A stretch of 64,000 nucleotides of DNA from Novosphingobium malaysiense (GTDB lineage: Bacteria > Pseudomonadota > Alphaproteobacteria > Sphingomonadales > Sphingomonadaceae), in the NCBI RefSeq assembly GCF_000802225.1, contig NZ_JTDI01000002.1, positions 206,501-270,500 on the forward strand, given 5' to 3'. Every line of letters begins with the position of its first letter. Position 1 is the stretch's first letter. Positions 1-9,209 of the stretch are shown in pieces. The notes beneath the pieces were generated by a model that made no database searches, was not told the origin of the DNA, and saw only the letters and a list, made by a program, of their open reading frames with translations. The translations under genes and the position numbers were made by a program.

Positions 1-193
1 TCTTGTTCTTCAGCTGATCGGGATGGACGGGACCGGGCTTGCCCTGGACGGGCAGGTCGATATCGATGCTGTTGGTCGCTGCCGGTATCGTGATCACGAA
101 CATGATCAGCAGCACTAGCATCACGTCGATGAGCGGCGTCGTGTTGATGGCGGCGATGGGGCTTGTGGACGGGGTGGACGCGGCAGAATGCAT
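1..193 (-). CDS. exbD: ExbD/TolR-type transporter subunit, third copy (partial)
   Basis: The visible N-terminus has the ExbD signature: a short cytoplasmic leader, the motif [10 protein letters not shown] and one hydrophobic membrane helix with the conserved Asp used for proton coupling, followed by the start of the periplasmic part. It should energise TonB with ExbB in the inner membrane. ATG 193 is chosen over ATG 199 because a GAGAGGA ribosome site lies 7 nt upstream of it. It is the third exbD in a row, separated from the second by a terminator, so it may be expressed on its own. The gene continues beyond base 1. Confidence 0.9.
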   Translation of the reverse strand, partial: MHSAASTPSTSPIAAINTTPLIDVMLVLLIMFVITIPAATNSIDIDLPVQGKPGPVHPDQLKNK

Positions 194-279
194 GAGCATG
201 TCCTCTCTGACTGCTCCGCGCCTGTCCTATCCTTAGTGCCGGCGGGCCGATTTGCCAATCCGGTCCCGCATCGGGCGAC

Positions 280-309
280 AAAAAAGGGGCGGATTGCTCC
301 GCCCCTTTT
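280..309 (-). terminator. Intrinsic terminator after the second exbD
   Basis: A perfect 12-bp stem (282-293 with 298-309) with a 4-nt loop is followed on the minus strand by a run of T (bases 285-280). It lies 37 nt past the stop of the second exbD and should end the tonB-exbB-exbD-exbD transcript before the third exbD. Confidence 0.9.
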
Positions 310-345
310 GGGTTCGACCTGCGAGAGGTCTGATGCTTGTCCCGT

Positions 346-780
346 CTACTTGCCGAATTCGGCGAACTGCTCGTTGCCGACGAACCCGAACTTCGAGACT
401 TTCGAGGCCTTGATGATCTGCAGCACCTGGGCCGAAAGGTCGTAGCTGGCGTTCGGCTCGGGCTGGAACTGCAACTCGGGCTCGGGGTCCATGCGGGTCG
501 TGGCCTGCAGGGTGTCGAGCAGCCGAGCGCCGTCGATCTGCGTGCCGTTCCACAGGATCTCGTTGTTGACCGTGAGCACGACCTTGTTCTTGACCGGATC
601 GATCGGCGGGGGCGTGTCCGTCGGAGGGGTCGCCACCGGCAGGTCGATGTCGATCGAGTGAGTCGCAACCGGGATCGTGATGATGAACATGATGAGGAGA
701 ACGAGCATGACGTCGATCAACGGCGTCGTGTTCATCTCCATCATCGGCGAGCCATCGTCCTTGCCGCCTGACATTGCCAT
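346..780 (-). CDS. exbD: Biopolymer transport protein ExbD (second copy)
   Basis: A 144-residue protein with one N-terminal membrane helix (about residues 17-39) containing the motif [13 protein letters not shown] and a periplasmic C-terminal domain. ExbD works with ExbB as the proton channel that powers TonB-dependent outer-membrane uptake. It starts 29 nt after the stop of the first exbD and shares its operon. Its N-terminus is more like the third copy (both have the IDIDLPV segment) than the first, so copies two and three look like the closer pair. Confidence 0.93.
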   Translation of the reverse strand: MAMSGGKDDGSPMMEMNTTPLIDVMLVLLIMFIITIPVATHSIDIDLPVATPPTDTPPPIDPVKNKVVLTVNNEILWNGTQIDGARLLDTLQATTRMDPEPELQFQPEPNASYDLSAQVLQIIKASKVSKFGFVGNEQFAEFGK

Positions 781-809
781 GGAAAGTTACTCCTGTTCCT
801 GCCTGAACG

Positions 810-1343
810 TCACGCGTTCGGATCGATCGGGTTGGTGATGAAGCCAACCGTCGGATAGCCCGAAATCTGGACGTTGTAGATCGCGCCGGCGACGCACCGC
901 CACGGAGCGTTGACGTCGCCGCGGATGTGCACCTGCGGGATCAACTCCGGGCTGTTCATCAGGGCCTCGGGGCCGCCTGCGCGCTTCACGATCGCGTCCA
1001 GACGCTTGAAGGCCTTGTCGCGCAGTTCTTCTGCAGTGACCGGCGTGATATTGTTGAAGTAGATGCGGCATTCGCCGTTGCGCGACGCGCCGGCATAGCC
1101 TGGCTCGCCAGCACTGCGTCCGGCCTCGTCGGTGGTCGAGACGGTGAGAAGGAGGTTTTCGACCTTGTCCTTCGATTCAACGGCCACGATGACCGGGATG
1201 TGCAGCTTTTCGATCGTCTGGATCGCGACAGGAACCGCGATAAGGAAGATGATCAGCAGCACCAACATGACGTCGACGAGCGGCGTCGTGTTGATGTCGG
1301 ACATCGGTGTTTCAGCACCGCCTCCGCCCGTGGATATCGCCAT
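810..1343 (-). CDS. exbD: Biopolymer transport protein ExbD (first copy)
   Basis: A 177-residue ExbD/TolR protein. The motif INTTPLVDVML with its channel Asp opens a single membrane helix; the rest is periplasmic. It is longer than the second copy (144 residues), because of an insertion with two Cys in the periplasmic part. Two different ExbD proteins behind one ExbB is common in sphingomonads and xanthomonads, and suggests mixed complexes or substrate-specific partners. It lies between exbB and the second exbD on the same strand. Confidence 0.92.
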   Translation of the reverse strand: MAISTGGGGAETPMSDINTTPLVDVMLVLLIIFLIAVPVAIQTIEKLHIPVIVAVESKDKVENLLLTVSTTDEAGRSAGEPGYAGASRNGECRIYFNNITPVTAEELRDKAFKRLDAIVKRAGGPEALMNSPELIPQVHIRGDVNAPWRCVAGAIYNVQISGYPTVGFITNPIDPNA

Positions 1344-1460
1344 AGTCTTATCCTAATTCTTGCGTTGCCTTGGGGATGGCGGCGGGTTGCATGCATTGAA
1401 CCGCCGCCGACCCCTTGCGGGAGCGGAACCGGGCGGGCCGGTTCCGCAAGCCCGTGCTCC

Positions 1461-2234
1461 TTACGGCTTGGCCGGAGCAGCAGCCGGCTTGGCCGGAGCC
1501 GGCTTCGCAGCCGGGGCAACGGTGGTGTTTGGCTTGACCGCGCCGCCCGAGGCGATGTTGGCGAGGACGTCGGTCGAGAAGCCGGTCAGCAGTTCGGCGA
1601 TCCGCTTGTTGCGAGCCTGCAGGTAGTTGTAGGCAAGCACGGCGGGAACGGCGACGAGCAGGCCGAGCGCGGTCATGATGAGAGCTTCACCGACCGGACC
1701 GGCGACCTTGTCGATCGAGGCCGAACCGGCAAGGCCGATGGCGATCAGGGCGCGGTAGATACCGACGACGGTACCGAACAGACCGACGAACGGTGCGGTA
1801 GCGCCCACGGTGGCGAGGAAGGGCAGGCCGCCGGCGAGGCGAGCGTTGATCGAAGCTTCCGAACGGGCCAGCGAGCCGTGGAGCCAATCGTGCGATTCGG
1901 TCGGGTCCTTGAGCTTCGAGGCTTCTTCCTCGGCCTTCACGCCGTCATCGACGATCTGGCGCCATGCACTGTTCTTCTCGAGCTTGGTGGCGCCTTCCTT
2001 GAGCGTCGGAGCCTTCCAGAACGAGGTGCGGACGGCATTGAACTGACGAAGAATCTTCGACTGTTCGAACCATTTGGTGAAGAGGATGTAGAAAGAGCCG
2101 AACGACATGATGCCGAGGATCACGACGGTGGCGTAGGCGATGAAACCGCCCTGTTCGAGAGCTTCAGCGAAGCCGAACTTGTTCTGCGGTGCGGCGGCTT
2201 CGCCGGCAGCGGCAAGAATATCAACGATAAGCAT
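1461..2234 (-). CDS. exbB: TonB-system proton channel subunit ExbB (MotA/TolQ/ExbB family)
   Basis: A 257-residue inner-membrane protein of the MotA/TolQ/ExbB family: an N-terminal helix, a cytoplasmic segment, and two C-terminal helices with the family region around TAPFVGLFGTVVGI. It forms the proton channel with ExbD. The last 30 residues are an Ala/Pro/Lys-rich tail, probably cytoplasmic and unstructured. It sits between tonB (upstream) and exbD in one operon, 65 nt after tonB. Confidence 0.95.
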   Translation of the reverse strand: MLIVDILAAAGEAAAPQNKFGFAEALEQGGFIAYATVVILGIMSFGSFYILFTKWFEQSKILRQFNAVRTSFWKAPTLKEGATKLEKNSAWRQIVDDGVKAEEEASKLKDPTESHDWLHGSLARSEASINARLAGGLPFLATVGATAPFVGLFGTVVGIYRALIAIGLAGSASIDKVAGPVGEALIMTALGLLVAVPAVLAYNYLQARNKRIAELLTGFSTDVLANIASGGAVKPNTTVAPAAKPAPAKPAAAPAKP

Positions 2235-2299
2235 GCGATTTACCTCTCAAGAAGAATGCAGGATGGACCGGGACCAGCTGACCCGGTCGAGCCGTCAAG

Positions 2300-2956
2300 T
2301 TAGTTAAGCCTGTACACAATCGCGGTCGAGTAGGTGCCCGTGGTCGGGTTGCCCGCGTCGTTCAGCGCAGGGTCGAAGCGCGCGTAACGCTCCATGCCCT
2401 CGCACGCTGCCTCGTCCAGGTCCGGACTGCCACTCGAACTCGTGACCGAGCAGGAACTCACGCGACCGTCAGTGTTGATCGTGACGCGAACGCCGACGCG
2501 GCCTTCGCGACCTTCACGTGCTGCGCGGGTCGGGTAGTTCGCCTGAATGCGGCCAGCCCAGCTGCTCATGCGCTTGGGCGACGCACCCCGGGCCTTGGAC
2601 GGCGGCGGTGGTGGCGGCGGCGGCGGCGGGGCCGCGGTCGGAATCACGACCGGCGGCGGCGGCGGCGGCGTGATGACCGTCTGCACCGGCGGCGGAGCCG
2701 GAGCAATGTTGATCGGCGGCGGCGGCGCCACGATGGGCGGCGGCGGCGTTTCCTCCTTAGGAGGCGGCGGCGGAGGTTCCTCCTTGGGCTCCTCCGGTTC
2801 CTTGATATCCACTGTCGTCACTTTGTTGATGACCTTCTTCGCCGCCTCATAGGCAAGGCCCGTGACGAGCGCATAACCGACGAAGACATGGATCAGCGCG
2901 ACAATGACAAGCGCGGTAATTTTGTTACCGCTCATTTGCTGGTCAGCGTAAGCCAT
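2300..2956 (-). CDS. tonB: Energy transducer TonB
   Basis: A 218-residue TonB: cytoplasmic N-terminus, one anchor helix (about residues 13-34), a long Pro/Glu/Lys periplasmic spacer with several polyproline runs, and a C-terminal TonB domain (about 140-218) with a VRVTINTDGRVSSC segment and a Cys pair. It carries proton-motive-force energy from ExbB/ExbD to TonB-dependent receptors. First gene of the operon; a perfect inverted repeat lies about 50 nt upstream of its start. Confidence 0.93.
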   Translation of the reverse strand: MAYADQQMSGNKITALVIVALIHVFVGYALVTGLAYEAAKKVINKVTTVDIKEPEEPKEEPPPPPPKEETPPPPIVAPPPPINIAPAPPPVQTVITPPPPPPVVIPTAAPPPPPPPPPPSKARGASPKRMSSWAGRIQANYPTRAAREGREGRVGVRVTINTDGRVSSCSVTSSSGSPDLDEAACEGMERYARFDPALNDAGNPTTGTYSTAIVYRLN

Positions 2957-3004
2957 TCAGACCCTTCACTCCATTACCTAGCCCCGGACAAGTCCAAGGG
3001 CGCC

Positions 3005-3034
3005 CATGGGCACCCCCCGGAGGCGGTGCCCATG
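3005..3034. promoter_or_regulatory. Inverted repeat upstream of tonB, within a 344-bp intergenic region
   Basis: Two perfect 10-bp arms (CATGGGCACC at 3005-3014 and its complement at 3025-3034) with a 10-nt spacer lie 49 nt upstream of tonB, in the divergent region 2957-3300. It could be an operator or a leader hairpin of the tonB mRNA. No Fur box was recognised. The rest of the region carries promoters for tonB and the gene at 3301, but I cannot place them. Confidence 0.45.
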
Positions 3035-3300
3035 ACGAAACTCGAAATTACCCACCCTGACGGCTGACAGTCCACCTACCGCACGTGAGCGACAGGCAAG
3101 CGAACCGTGGGGCATTTTTGTGTTTTAGCCCCTTTTCGCGAGTTTCCTTAGCGGTGATGCCCCCCCTGCGCAACGTCTTATCGGCCTTGCAGGAGTTAAC
3201 GTGCGATTCAGGGGCGGGCGTGCCAAACGAAAGTCACGCGATTTTGTGCCCGTTCCGGACCGGTCTATAACCTTCGACATTTCCACGGAGATTGTCCTTC

Positions 3301-4146
3301 ATGTCACCGAAATCGAAGCCAGTTCTGGCGATTCTTGCCGGGGCAACGCTTGCTTTTCACGCGCTTCCCGCGCACGCCCAGACGGTCGGGGAGACCTCCT
3401 CGCAGCCGACCTATGCCGACATTGCAGACCTAGCTGATTCGGCAGGTGTGGTTGTCCTTGCCCAAGTGAAGAAAATGCTGCGCGTCGAGGATGAGCGGGC
3501 GCCCGGACTGCGGCCGGGCTACGGCCGTTTCTATATCGAGGCGGAGACGAAATCACTGCTCACCGGCAGTGCACCCTTGGGCGAATCGGTGAAGTATCTC
3601 GTCGATGTGCCGCTCGATTCCCGTGGCAAGCCGCCCAAGCTCAAGAAGACCGATGTCTTCCTCTTCGCGCGCGCGGTGCCCGGCCGTCCCGGCGAGTTGC
3701 AACTGGTGACCCCGACTGCCCAGCGGCCCTGGAGCGAGGCCGGCGAGGCGCGCCTGCGCGGCATCCTGAAATCGCTCGTTTCGTCCGACGCCCCTGCCGA
3801 GGTCACCGGCGTGCGCGAGCTCTTCTATGTCCCCGGTAACCTTGCCGGCCAGGGCGAGACGCAGATCTTTCTGACCACCAAGGATGGGTCCGCTGCATCA
3901 ATCACGGTCCGCCATCAGCCCGGCAGTCCGCCGGCCTGGGGCGTGTCGTTCTCCGAACTGGTCGCGGACGTCGGCAATCCGCCACAGCGCGACACGCTGA
4001 CGTGGTACCGGCTTGCCTGCTTCCTGCCCAACTCCCCGCCGCCCGGTGTCAACGTCTCCGAGGGTTATTCGGCCAAGCAGCAGGCGGAAGCCGACTACCG
4101 CATGGTGCTCGGCGAATTGGGCGTCTGCGAACGCCACATGTCGTGA
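3301..4146 (+). CDS. Hypothetical exported protein
   Basis: A 281-residue protein with a clear signal peptide (hydrophobic core, then a HALPAHA-Q type cleavage site near residue 27). The mature part contains no domain I recognise; it is mixed alpha/beta in character with few Cys. ATG 3301 is preferred to TTG 3292 because GGAG lies 10 nt before the ATG. It is transcribed divergently from tonB and precedes hom with an 86-nt gap. Function unknown. Confidence 0.75.
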   Translation: MSPKSKPVLAILAGATLAFHALPAHAQTVGETSSQPTYADIADLADSAGVVVLAQVKKMLRVEDERAPGLRPGYGRFYIEAETKSLLTGSAPLGESVKYLVDVPLDSRGKPPKLKKTDVFLFARAVPGRPGELQLVTPTAQRPWSEAGEARLRGILKSLVSSDAPAEVTGVRELFYVPGNLAGQGETQIFLTTKDGSAASITVRHQPGSPPAWGVSFSELVADVGNPPQRDTLTWYRLACFLPNSPPPGVNVSEGYSAKQQAEADYRMVLGELGVCERHMS

Positions 4147-4213
4147 CCGCCCGGCCTCGGGGACGGCGCGGCGCGAAGGCGCTGGAAATTCGCCCGCACC
4201 TGCCCTAGGGCGC

Positions 4214-4229
4214 GCTCCCGAAAGGGAGC
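4214..4229 (+). promoter_or_regulatory. Hairpin enclosing the hom ribosome-binding site
   Basis: GCTCCC (4214-4219), a GAAA tetraloop and GGGAGC (4224-4229) form a 6-bp GC stem. The second arm is the Shine-Dalgarno sequence of hom, 4 nt before its ATG at 4233, so the folded mRNA would hide the site. Confidence 0.55.
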
Positions 4230-4232
4230 ATT

Positions 4233-5540
4233 ATGGCTGAACCGCTCAACATAGCACTTGCCGGTCTGGGTACCGTTGGCACCGGCGTCGTCCGTCTCAT
4301 CGAGACCAATGCCGAGCTGATCGCCCGGCGCGCCGGACGCCCGATCCGCATCGTCGCGGTAAGCGCACGCGATCGTAGCAAGGATCGCGGCGTGGACCTT
4401 TCGCGCTACGATTGGGAAGACGATCCGGCGGCGATGACCGTGCGCGAGGATGTCGACGTAGTGGTTGAACTCGTCGGCGGCTCGGATGGACCGGCGCTAA
4501 CTCTGGTGCGCGGTGCTATCACCCATGGCAAGGGGCTGGTCACTGCCAACAAGGCGATGATCGCACATCATGGCCTGGAGCTAGCCGCGGCTGCGGAGCA
4601 GGCCGGGGTTGCGCTCAAGTTCGAAGCGGCCGTGGCAGGCGGCATTCCCGTCATCAAGGGGTTGAGCGAAGGCGCCGCGGCCAATGCCATCGACCGTGTC
4701 TATGGCATCCTCAACGGCACCTGCAATTATATCCTCTCCACCATGGAAGACACCGGCGCGGACTTCGGCGATGTGCTCGCCGATGCGCAGCGTCTCGGCT
4801 ACGCCGAAGCTGACCCCACCTTCGATATCGAGGGGGTCGACGCCGCCCACAAGCTTTCGATCCTGGCGGCTATCGCTTTCGGGGCGCGGCTGCGTTTCGA
4901 CGCCGTGGAAACGATGGGCGTGTCGCGCGTCAAGGCCGCGGACATCGAGCAGGCGCGGGCCCTGGGCTACGTCATCCGGCTGATCGGTACGGCCGAGATC
5001 GACCGTAGTGGCGGTTCGCCCAGCCTCTTCCAGCGCGTGCGCCCGCACCTCGTGCCTTTCGGCCATCCGCTGGCCCACGTCGATGGTCCTACCAATGCCG
5101 TGGTTGCCGAGGGCAATTTCATGGGGCGCCTGCTGTTTCAGGGCGCGGGTGCCGGCGACGGGCCGACGGCCAGCGCCGTTGTTGCCGATATCATCGACAT
5201 CGCTCGCGGCGAGAAGGGTGCCACGTTCTCGATGCCGGCTGGTGAACTCGAGGCCATGGAGCCGGCGCTTACCGGCCATCGGCTCGGCCGATCCTATATC
5301 CGTTTCACCGTCCATGACCGTCCGGGCGTGCTGGCGGAGATCACGGCGGCGATGCGCGACGCCAACGTTTCGATCGAGAGCCTGATCCAGAAGGGCGATC
5401 CCGACAACGACGGTGAAGTGATCCTCGCCATGGTGACGCACGAGGGGCCCGAAAGCGCAGTGAGCGAAGCCATGCGCATTCTTGAGGGCTCGGACAGCCT
5501 GGCGGCGCAGCCTTTGGTGATGCAGATCATCGGCGAGTAG
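4233..5540 (+). CDS. hom: Homoserine dehydrogenase
   Basis: A 435-residue enzyme reducing aspartate semialdehyde to homoserine for threonine and methionine synthesis. It has the N-terminal NAD(P) motif GLGTVGTGV (about residues 11-19), the middle catalytic domain with NGTCNYILS and the AEADPTFDIEG segment, and a C-terminal ACT domain (about 350-430) that in this family mediates threonine feedback. Length is normal for the long bacterial form. Its start is preceded by a hairpin that covers the ribosome site. Confidence 0.96.
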   Translation: MAEPLNIALAGLGTVGTGVVRLIETNAELIARRAGRPIRIVAVSARDRSKDRGVDLSRYDWEDDPAAMTVREDVDVVVELVGGSDGPALTLVRGAITHGKGLVTANKAMIAHHGLELAAAAEQAGVALKFEAAVAGGIPVIKGLSEGAAANAIDRVYGILNGTCNYILSTMEDTGADFGDVLADAQRLGYAEADPTFDIEGVDAAHKLSILAAIAFGARLRFDAVETMGVSRVKAADIEQARALGYVIRLIGTAEIDRSGGSPSLFQRVRPHLVPFGHPLAHVDGPTNAVVAEGNFMGRLLFQGAGAGDGPTASAVVADIIDIARGEKGATFSMPAGELEAMEPALTGHRLGRSYIRFTVHDRPGVLAEITAAMRDANVSIESLIQKGDPDNDGEVILAMVTHEGPESAVSEAMRILEGSDSLAAQPLVMQIIGE

Positions 5541-5567
5541 TGCGCCGGCGCGAAGCCGATGGCGCTG

Positions 5568-6029
5568 TCAGGGCGCGCGCATTTCTCCCTTGGCTATCTT
5601 GTCGGCATCAGACCCGACGGGCGCCTCTGGGATCGAAGAGAGGTCGATGAGATAAGGCTGTTCCGGCGGGCATGGCGGGACGAGGCACATCCCGCCCATG
5701 GTCGCCTTGCCCTTGAAAATACCGCCCCCGGCCACGTCCGGCGGATGCAGCCGGCCGTCGTCCAGCGCTTCTGCCGAATTGGGATCGGAATCGGCCGTCG
5801 ACGGGATCCGGAACTCGTCCTCGTCGGGAGCGCAGACCGTGATCTCGCCCTGCTTGATGGTCCGCAGGCAGTGGTTGCGCGACCTGTCGGGCGTGATCCG
5901 CCCTCCGGCGGACATCATTTTTTCCGCGATCGCCCGATCGGCGTCGCTGGGTTGCGGGGTGGCCTGGGCTATCGCCGGGGCGGGTGTAATTGCTGCAATA
6001 GCGAAAAGAAACGTCCAGCTTCTCGACAA
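5568..6029 (-). CDS. Hypothetical exported protein
   Basis: A 153-residue protein with a signal peptide (cleavage probably after the APAIA segment near residue 21). The mature part is polar, with a few Cys (around NHCLRTI, ITVCAPDE and the CLVPPCPPEQP segment). It resembles small exported proteins common in sphingomonads, but I know no function. Convergent with hom, 27 nt between stops, and divergent from glpX. Confidence 0.7.
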   Translation of the reverse strand: MSRSWTFLFAIAAITPAPAIAQATPQPSDADRAIAEKMMSAGGRITPDRSRNHCLRTIKQGEITVCAPDEDEFRIPSTADSDPNSAEALDDGRLHPPDVAGGGIFKGKATMGGMCLVPPCPPEQPYLIDLSSIPEAPVGSDADKIAKGEMRAP

Positions 6030-6089
6030 TCCGACATCCTCTGTCTAAGCGGTCCAAACCTTTCCTCCCTGGATTAATCCGGAGTGAAC

Positions 6090-7073
6090 ATGTCCAAGAA
6101 GCCGACTCCTGCAAGTAAAGTCCTCGACCGCGTCCTCGTACTCGAAATGGTTCGTGTTACGGAAGCCGCCGCCATCGCCGCATCTCATCTCGTCGGGCGG
6201 GGCGATGAAAAGGCCGCCGATCATGCCGCTGTTGAAGCCATGCGCAAGGCCTTTGACGAGCTTTACATCGACGGCACCGTCGTCATCGGTGAAGGCGAAC
6301 GCGACGAAGCGCCCATGCTCTTCATCGGCGAGAAGGTCGGCGGTGCGCCCGACAAGGGCCCCAAGATCGACATCGCACTCGATCCCCTCGAAGGTACGAC
6401 GATCACGGCCAAGGCCGGTCCGAATGCCCTGGCCGTGCTGGCTGCGGCCGAGGAGGGGTGCCTGCTCAACGCGCCTGACGTCTACATGGACAAGATCGCG
6501 GTCGGCCCCGGGTATCCGGACGGCGTGATCGATCTCGCCAAGTCGCCGACCGAGAATGTCAAGGCCGTGGCCGCGGCGAAGGGCGTCAAGCCGGAAGAGA
6601 TCATCGTCTGCGTGCTCGATCGCCCGCGTCACGAGGCCCTGATCGCCGAACTGCGGTCGCTGGGCTGCGGTGTCGTGCTGATCGGCGACGGCGACGTGGC
6701 CGGCGTCATCGCGGTGACCGACGAAAACACGACCATCGATATGTACATGGGCTCGGGCGGTGCACCCGAAGGCGTGCTGGCTGCTGCCGCGCTTCGCTGC
6801 GTGGGTGGCCAGTTCAATGGCCGGCTGCTGTTCCGCAACGACGACGAGCGCGGCCGCGCCCGCAAGTGGGGCATCGACGACCTCGACAAGATCTACAAGC
6901 TCGAGGAACTGGCCAAGGGCGATTGCATCTTTGCTGCTACCGGCGTGACCAGCGGCTCGTTGCTCGAAGGTGTCAAGCACCTCAAAGGCGGCAAGATGAC
7001 CACCGAGAGCGTGGTGATGCGCGCAAGCTCGGGAACGGTGCGCTGGATCAAGGGCGAGCATCGCGATACCTGA
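6090..7073 (+). CDS. glpX: Class II fructose-1,6-bisphosphatase
   Basis: A 327-residue GlpX-type enzyme that hydrolyses fructose-1,6-bisphosphate in gluconeogenesis. Visible are the metal-binding segments GEGERDEAPML and DPLEGTT, plus the later GSGGAPEGVLAAAALRC region. ATG 6090 is chosen over GTG 6084, since GGAG at 6081-6084 is 5 nt before the ATG. It lies near hom, as often in sphingomonads. Confidence 0.96.
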   Translation: MSKKPTPASKVLDRVLVLEMVRVTEAAAIAASHLVGRGDEKAADHAAVEAMRKAFDELYIDGTVVIGEGERDEAPMLFIGEKVGGAPDKGPKIDIALDPLEGTTITAKAGPNALAVLAAAEEGCLLNAPDVYMDKIAVGPGYPDGVIDLAKSPTENVKAVAAAKGVKPEEIIVCVLDRPRHEALIAELRSLGCGVVLIGDGDVAGVIAVTDENTTIDMYMGSGGAPEGVLAAAALRCVGGQFNGRLLFRNDDERGRARKWGIDDLDKIYKLEELAKGDCIFAATGVTSGSLLEGVKHLKGGKMTTESVVMRASSGTVRWIKGEHRDT

Positions 7074-7104
7074 TCGCGCGCGCCGCTTGTAAAAAGGCAT
7101 TGCT

Positions 7105-7140
7105 GGCCGGGTCCGGGGCGTCCGGATCCGGCCTTCGCTT
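7105..7140 (+). terminator. Terminator-like hairpin after glpX
   Basis: A 12-bp stem (7105-7116 with 7122-7133, one G-T wobble) with a 5-nt loop starts 31 nt past the glpX stop. Only a weak T-rich stretch follows, so termination may be partial. Confidence 0.5.
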
Positions 7141-7243
7141 GTCCGGCTACCGGTGAAAACCTTTCGCGCTCTATTGCAATCGCGTGACGCAAGGCTAGAG
7201 GCGGCGCCATAATCCAGCACCTTCGGCCGTTTGGGGATTCGCC

Positions 7244-8179
7244 ATGAAGATCATGTCCGGCAACAGCAACCTTCCGCTCGCGCGCGCCATCGCCGGGTAT
7301 CTGGAACTGCCGCTTACCGACGCGAGCGTCCGCCGTTTCGCGGACGAAGAAATCTTCGTCGAGATTCACGAGAACGTGCGCGGCGAGGACGTCTTCGTGG
7401 TCCAGCCGACGAGCTACCCGGCCAATGACAACCTGATGGAACTGTTGATCTGCATCGATGCACTGCGCCGCGCCTCGGCCAAGCGCATCACGGCGGTGGT
7501 TCCCTACTTCGGTTACGCCCGCCAGGACCGCAAGCCCGGGCCGCGCACGCCGATATCGGCCAAGCTGGTGGCCAACCTGATCACCGAAGCCGGCGCGGAC
7601 CGGGTGCTGTCGGTGGACCTGCACGCCGGGCAGATCCAGGGCTTCTTCGACATTCCGACCGACAACCTCTTCGCCGCGCCGGTGATGGCGGCAGACATCC
7701 AGGCGCGTTACGGCGACCAGTCGCTGATGGTCGTCTCGCCGGACGTAGGCGGCGTGGTGCGTGCGCGCGCACTGGCAAAACGTCTCGACAATGCGCCGCT
7801 GGCCATTGTCGACAAGCGTCGTGACCGTCCGGGCCAGTCGGAAGTGATGAACATCATCGGCGAGGTGAAGGGCCGGGCCTGCATCCTCATCGACGACATC
7901 ATCGATTCGGGCGGAACCCTTTGCAACGCCGCGCAGGCGCTGATGGACGAGGGCGCTGCGAGCGTCACCGCCTACATCACCCATGGTGTCCTTTCCGGCG
8001 CCGCGGTCTCGCGCGTCAGCAATTCGGCGCTCAAGGAACTGGTGATCACCGATTCGATTCAGACCACCGAAGCAGCCCAGCAATCCGACCGTATCCGCGT
8101 TCTGACGATCGCACCGCTGGTCGGTGAAGCGATCCGCCGCATTGCCGACGAAAGTTCGGTGTCGAGCCTGTTCGACTGA
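7244..8179 (+). CDS. prs: Ribose-phosphate pyrophosphokinase
   Basis: A 311-residue PRPP synthase making phosphoribosyl pyrophosphate from ribose-5-phosphate and ATP for nucleotides, His and Trp. It has the ATP-site region [12 protein letters not shown], the flexible-loop motif [10 protein letters not shown], the metal-binding [11 protein letters not shown], and the PRPP motif [12 protein letters not shown]. Length and motifs are typical. GGGGA lies shortly before the ATG. Confidence 0.97.
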   Translation: MKIMSGNSNLPLARAIAGYLELPLTDASVRRFADEEIFVEIHENVRGEDVFVVQPTSYPANDNLMELLICIDALRRASAKRITAVVPYFGYARQDRKPGPRTPISAKLVANLITEAGADRVLSVDLHAGQIQGFFDIPTDNLFAAPVMAADIQARYGDQSLMVVSPDVGGVVRARALAKRLDNAPLAIVDKRRDRPGQSEVMNIIGEVKGRACILIDDIIDSGGTLCNAAQALMDEGAASVTAYITHGVLSGAAVSRVSNSALKELVITDSIQTTEAAQQSDRIRVLTIAPLVGEAIRRIADESSVSSLFD

Positions 8180-8216
8180 TCGCAGGTGTGCGGGGGTATC
8201 CGCCCGCTGCCTGGCC

Positions 8217-9161
8217 TTATTCCCAGGGCCGCGACTGGCCGGGCTTGATCCGCTTGAGTGCTTCCAGCCTTCGTGCCTGGCGCGATTCGAGCGCAAGCGT
8301 CATCAGTGGTTGCGGTGTCGCCACGAATTGACGGGGCGACATGCCGAACAGGGCCGTGAACTCGTGGATGAGGTGGCTTTCGTCGTAATAGCGTAGCGCG
8401 ATTTCGTCGCCTTCCTCCGAATCGGCTACGCCGCGCAGGTGGCTGGCCATGTCGAGCGCGCGGGCGCGTCGCAGGACCTGCTTGGGTGACATGCCGAAAT
8501 CGCGATTGACAACGCGTTCCAGTTTCCGCCGTTCTACGCCGCACAGTTCCGCCGCGTCGCCCACGGTGATGCCCGGATCGGCGAAGGCTATCTCCTCGAA
8601 TCGCGACGACACCGGGTCGGGTAGCGCCCCGTCCATGTGTTCGACTCGTTTTCTGACCAATGCCTCGAGTGTCTGCAGCCAGTCTTCTGGCGAAGCGTCT
8701 GGCGGGAGCATCTTGAGCAGCCGGTCGGATGGCATGGCGACCGTGCCCGTCGGCACGAGGCGATCGATGAACTCCCCCACGCGCGGTCCGCACAACGCGT
8801 TGCAGCCGCCGGGACGGATGCCCACGCCGACGCTGATAAAGCTTCCGGTCACGGTGACAGGCATGCGTTTGGACTGAGGGCCGAAAAACAGGGCTTCGCG
8901 TCCCATCTCCTCGTGCCCAGTGGCCGTTTCGGCCGTCCATGCTCCGGCGAGCTGGACACGCACGAAAGCGATATCGTTGAACAGGCCGCACGACAAAGTG
9001 TAGTCTGCGGGCGCTATAACTTTAGTTACGTAAAGGCGAGCGACCCACGGCGCGAGGTCGGGAGCCGGCGCGCGGTTATAGGAAAGCGGTTGCCCGTCCC
9101 TTGTCACTCCTTGTTCCGGCATGATCGATGTATCGACGGCCGGACGGTTCTTTTCGTTCAT
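8217..9161 (-). CDS. AraC-family transcriptional regulator
   Basis: A 314-residue regulator with an N-terminal sensing domain and a C-terminal AraC-type double helix-turn-helix (about 190-290) ending in the family signature around FTALFGMSPRQF. The N-terminal half contains GPQSKRMPV and is probably a cupin-like DUF6597-type sensor; I cannot name its ligand. Divergent from hisN, with two palindromes between them. A second AraC protein at 12217 has the same domain order and the same region of similarity in the DNA-binding half. Confidence 0.88.
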   Translation of the reverse strand: MNEKNRPAVDTSIMPEQGVTRDGQPLSYNRAPAPDLAPWVARLYVTKVIAPADYTLSCGLFNDIAFVRVQLAGAWTAETATGHEEMGREALFFGPQSKRMPVTVTGSFISVGVGIRPGGCNALCGPRVGEFIDRLVPTGTVAMPSDRLLKMLPPDASPEDWLQTLEALVRKRVEHMDGALPDPVSSRFEEIAFADPGITVGDAAELCGVERRKLERVVNRDFGMSPKQVLRRARALDMASHLRGVADSEEGDEIALRYYDESHLIHEFTALFGMSPRQFVATPQPLMTLALESRQARRLEALKRIKPGQSRPWE

Positions 9162-9209
9162 GCCCCACTCTTGCCGCGTCCCTGGCGAGTTCGATTACTT
9201 GTAACTGTG

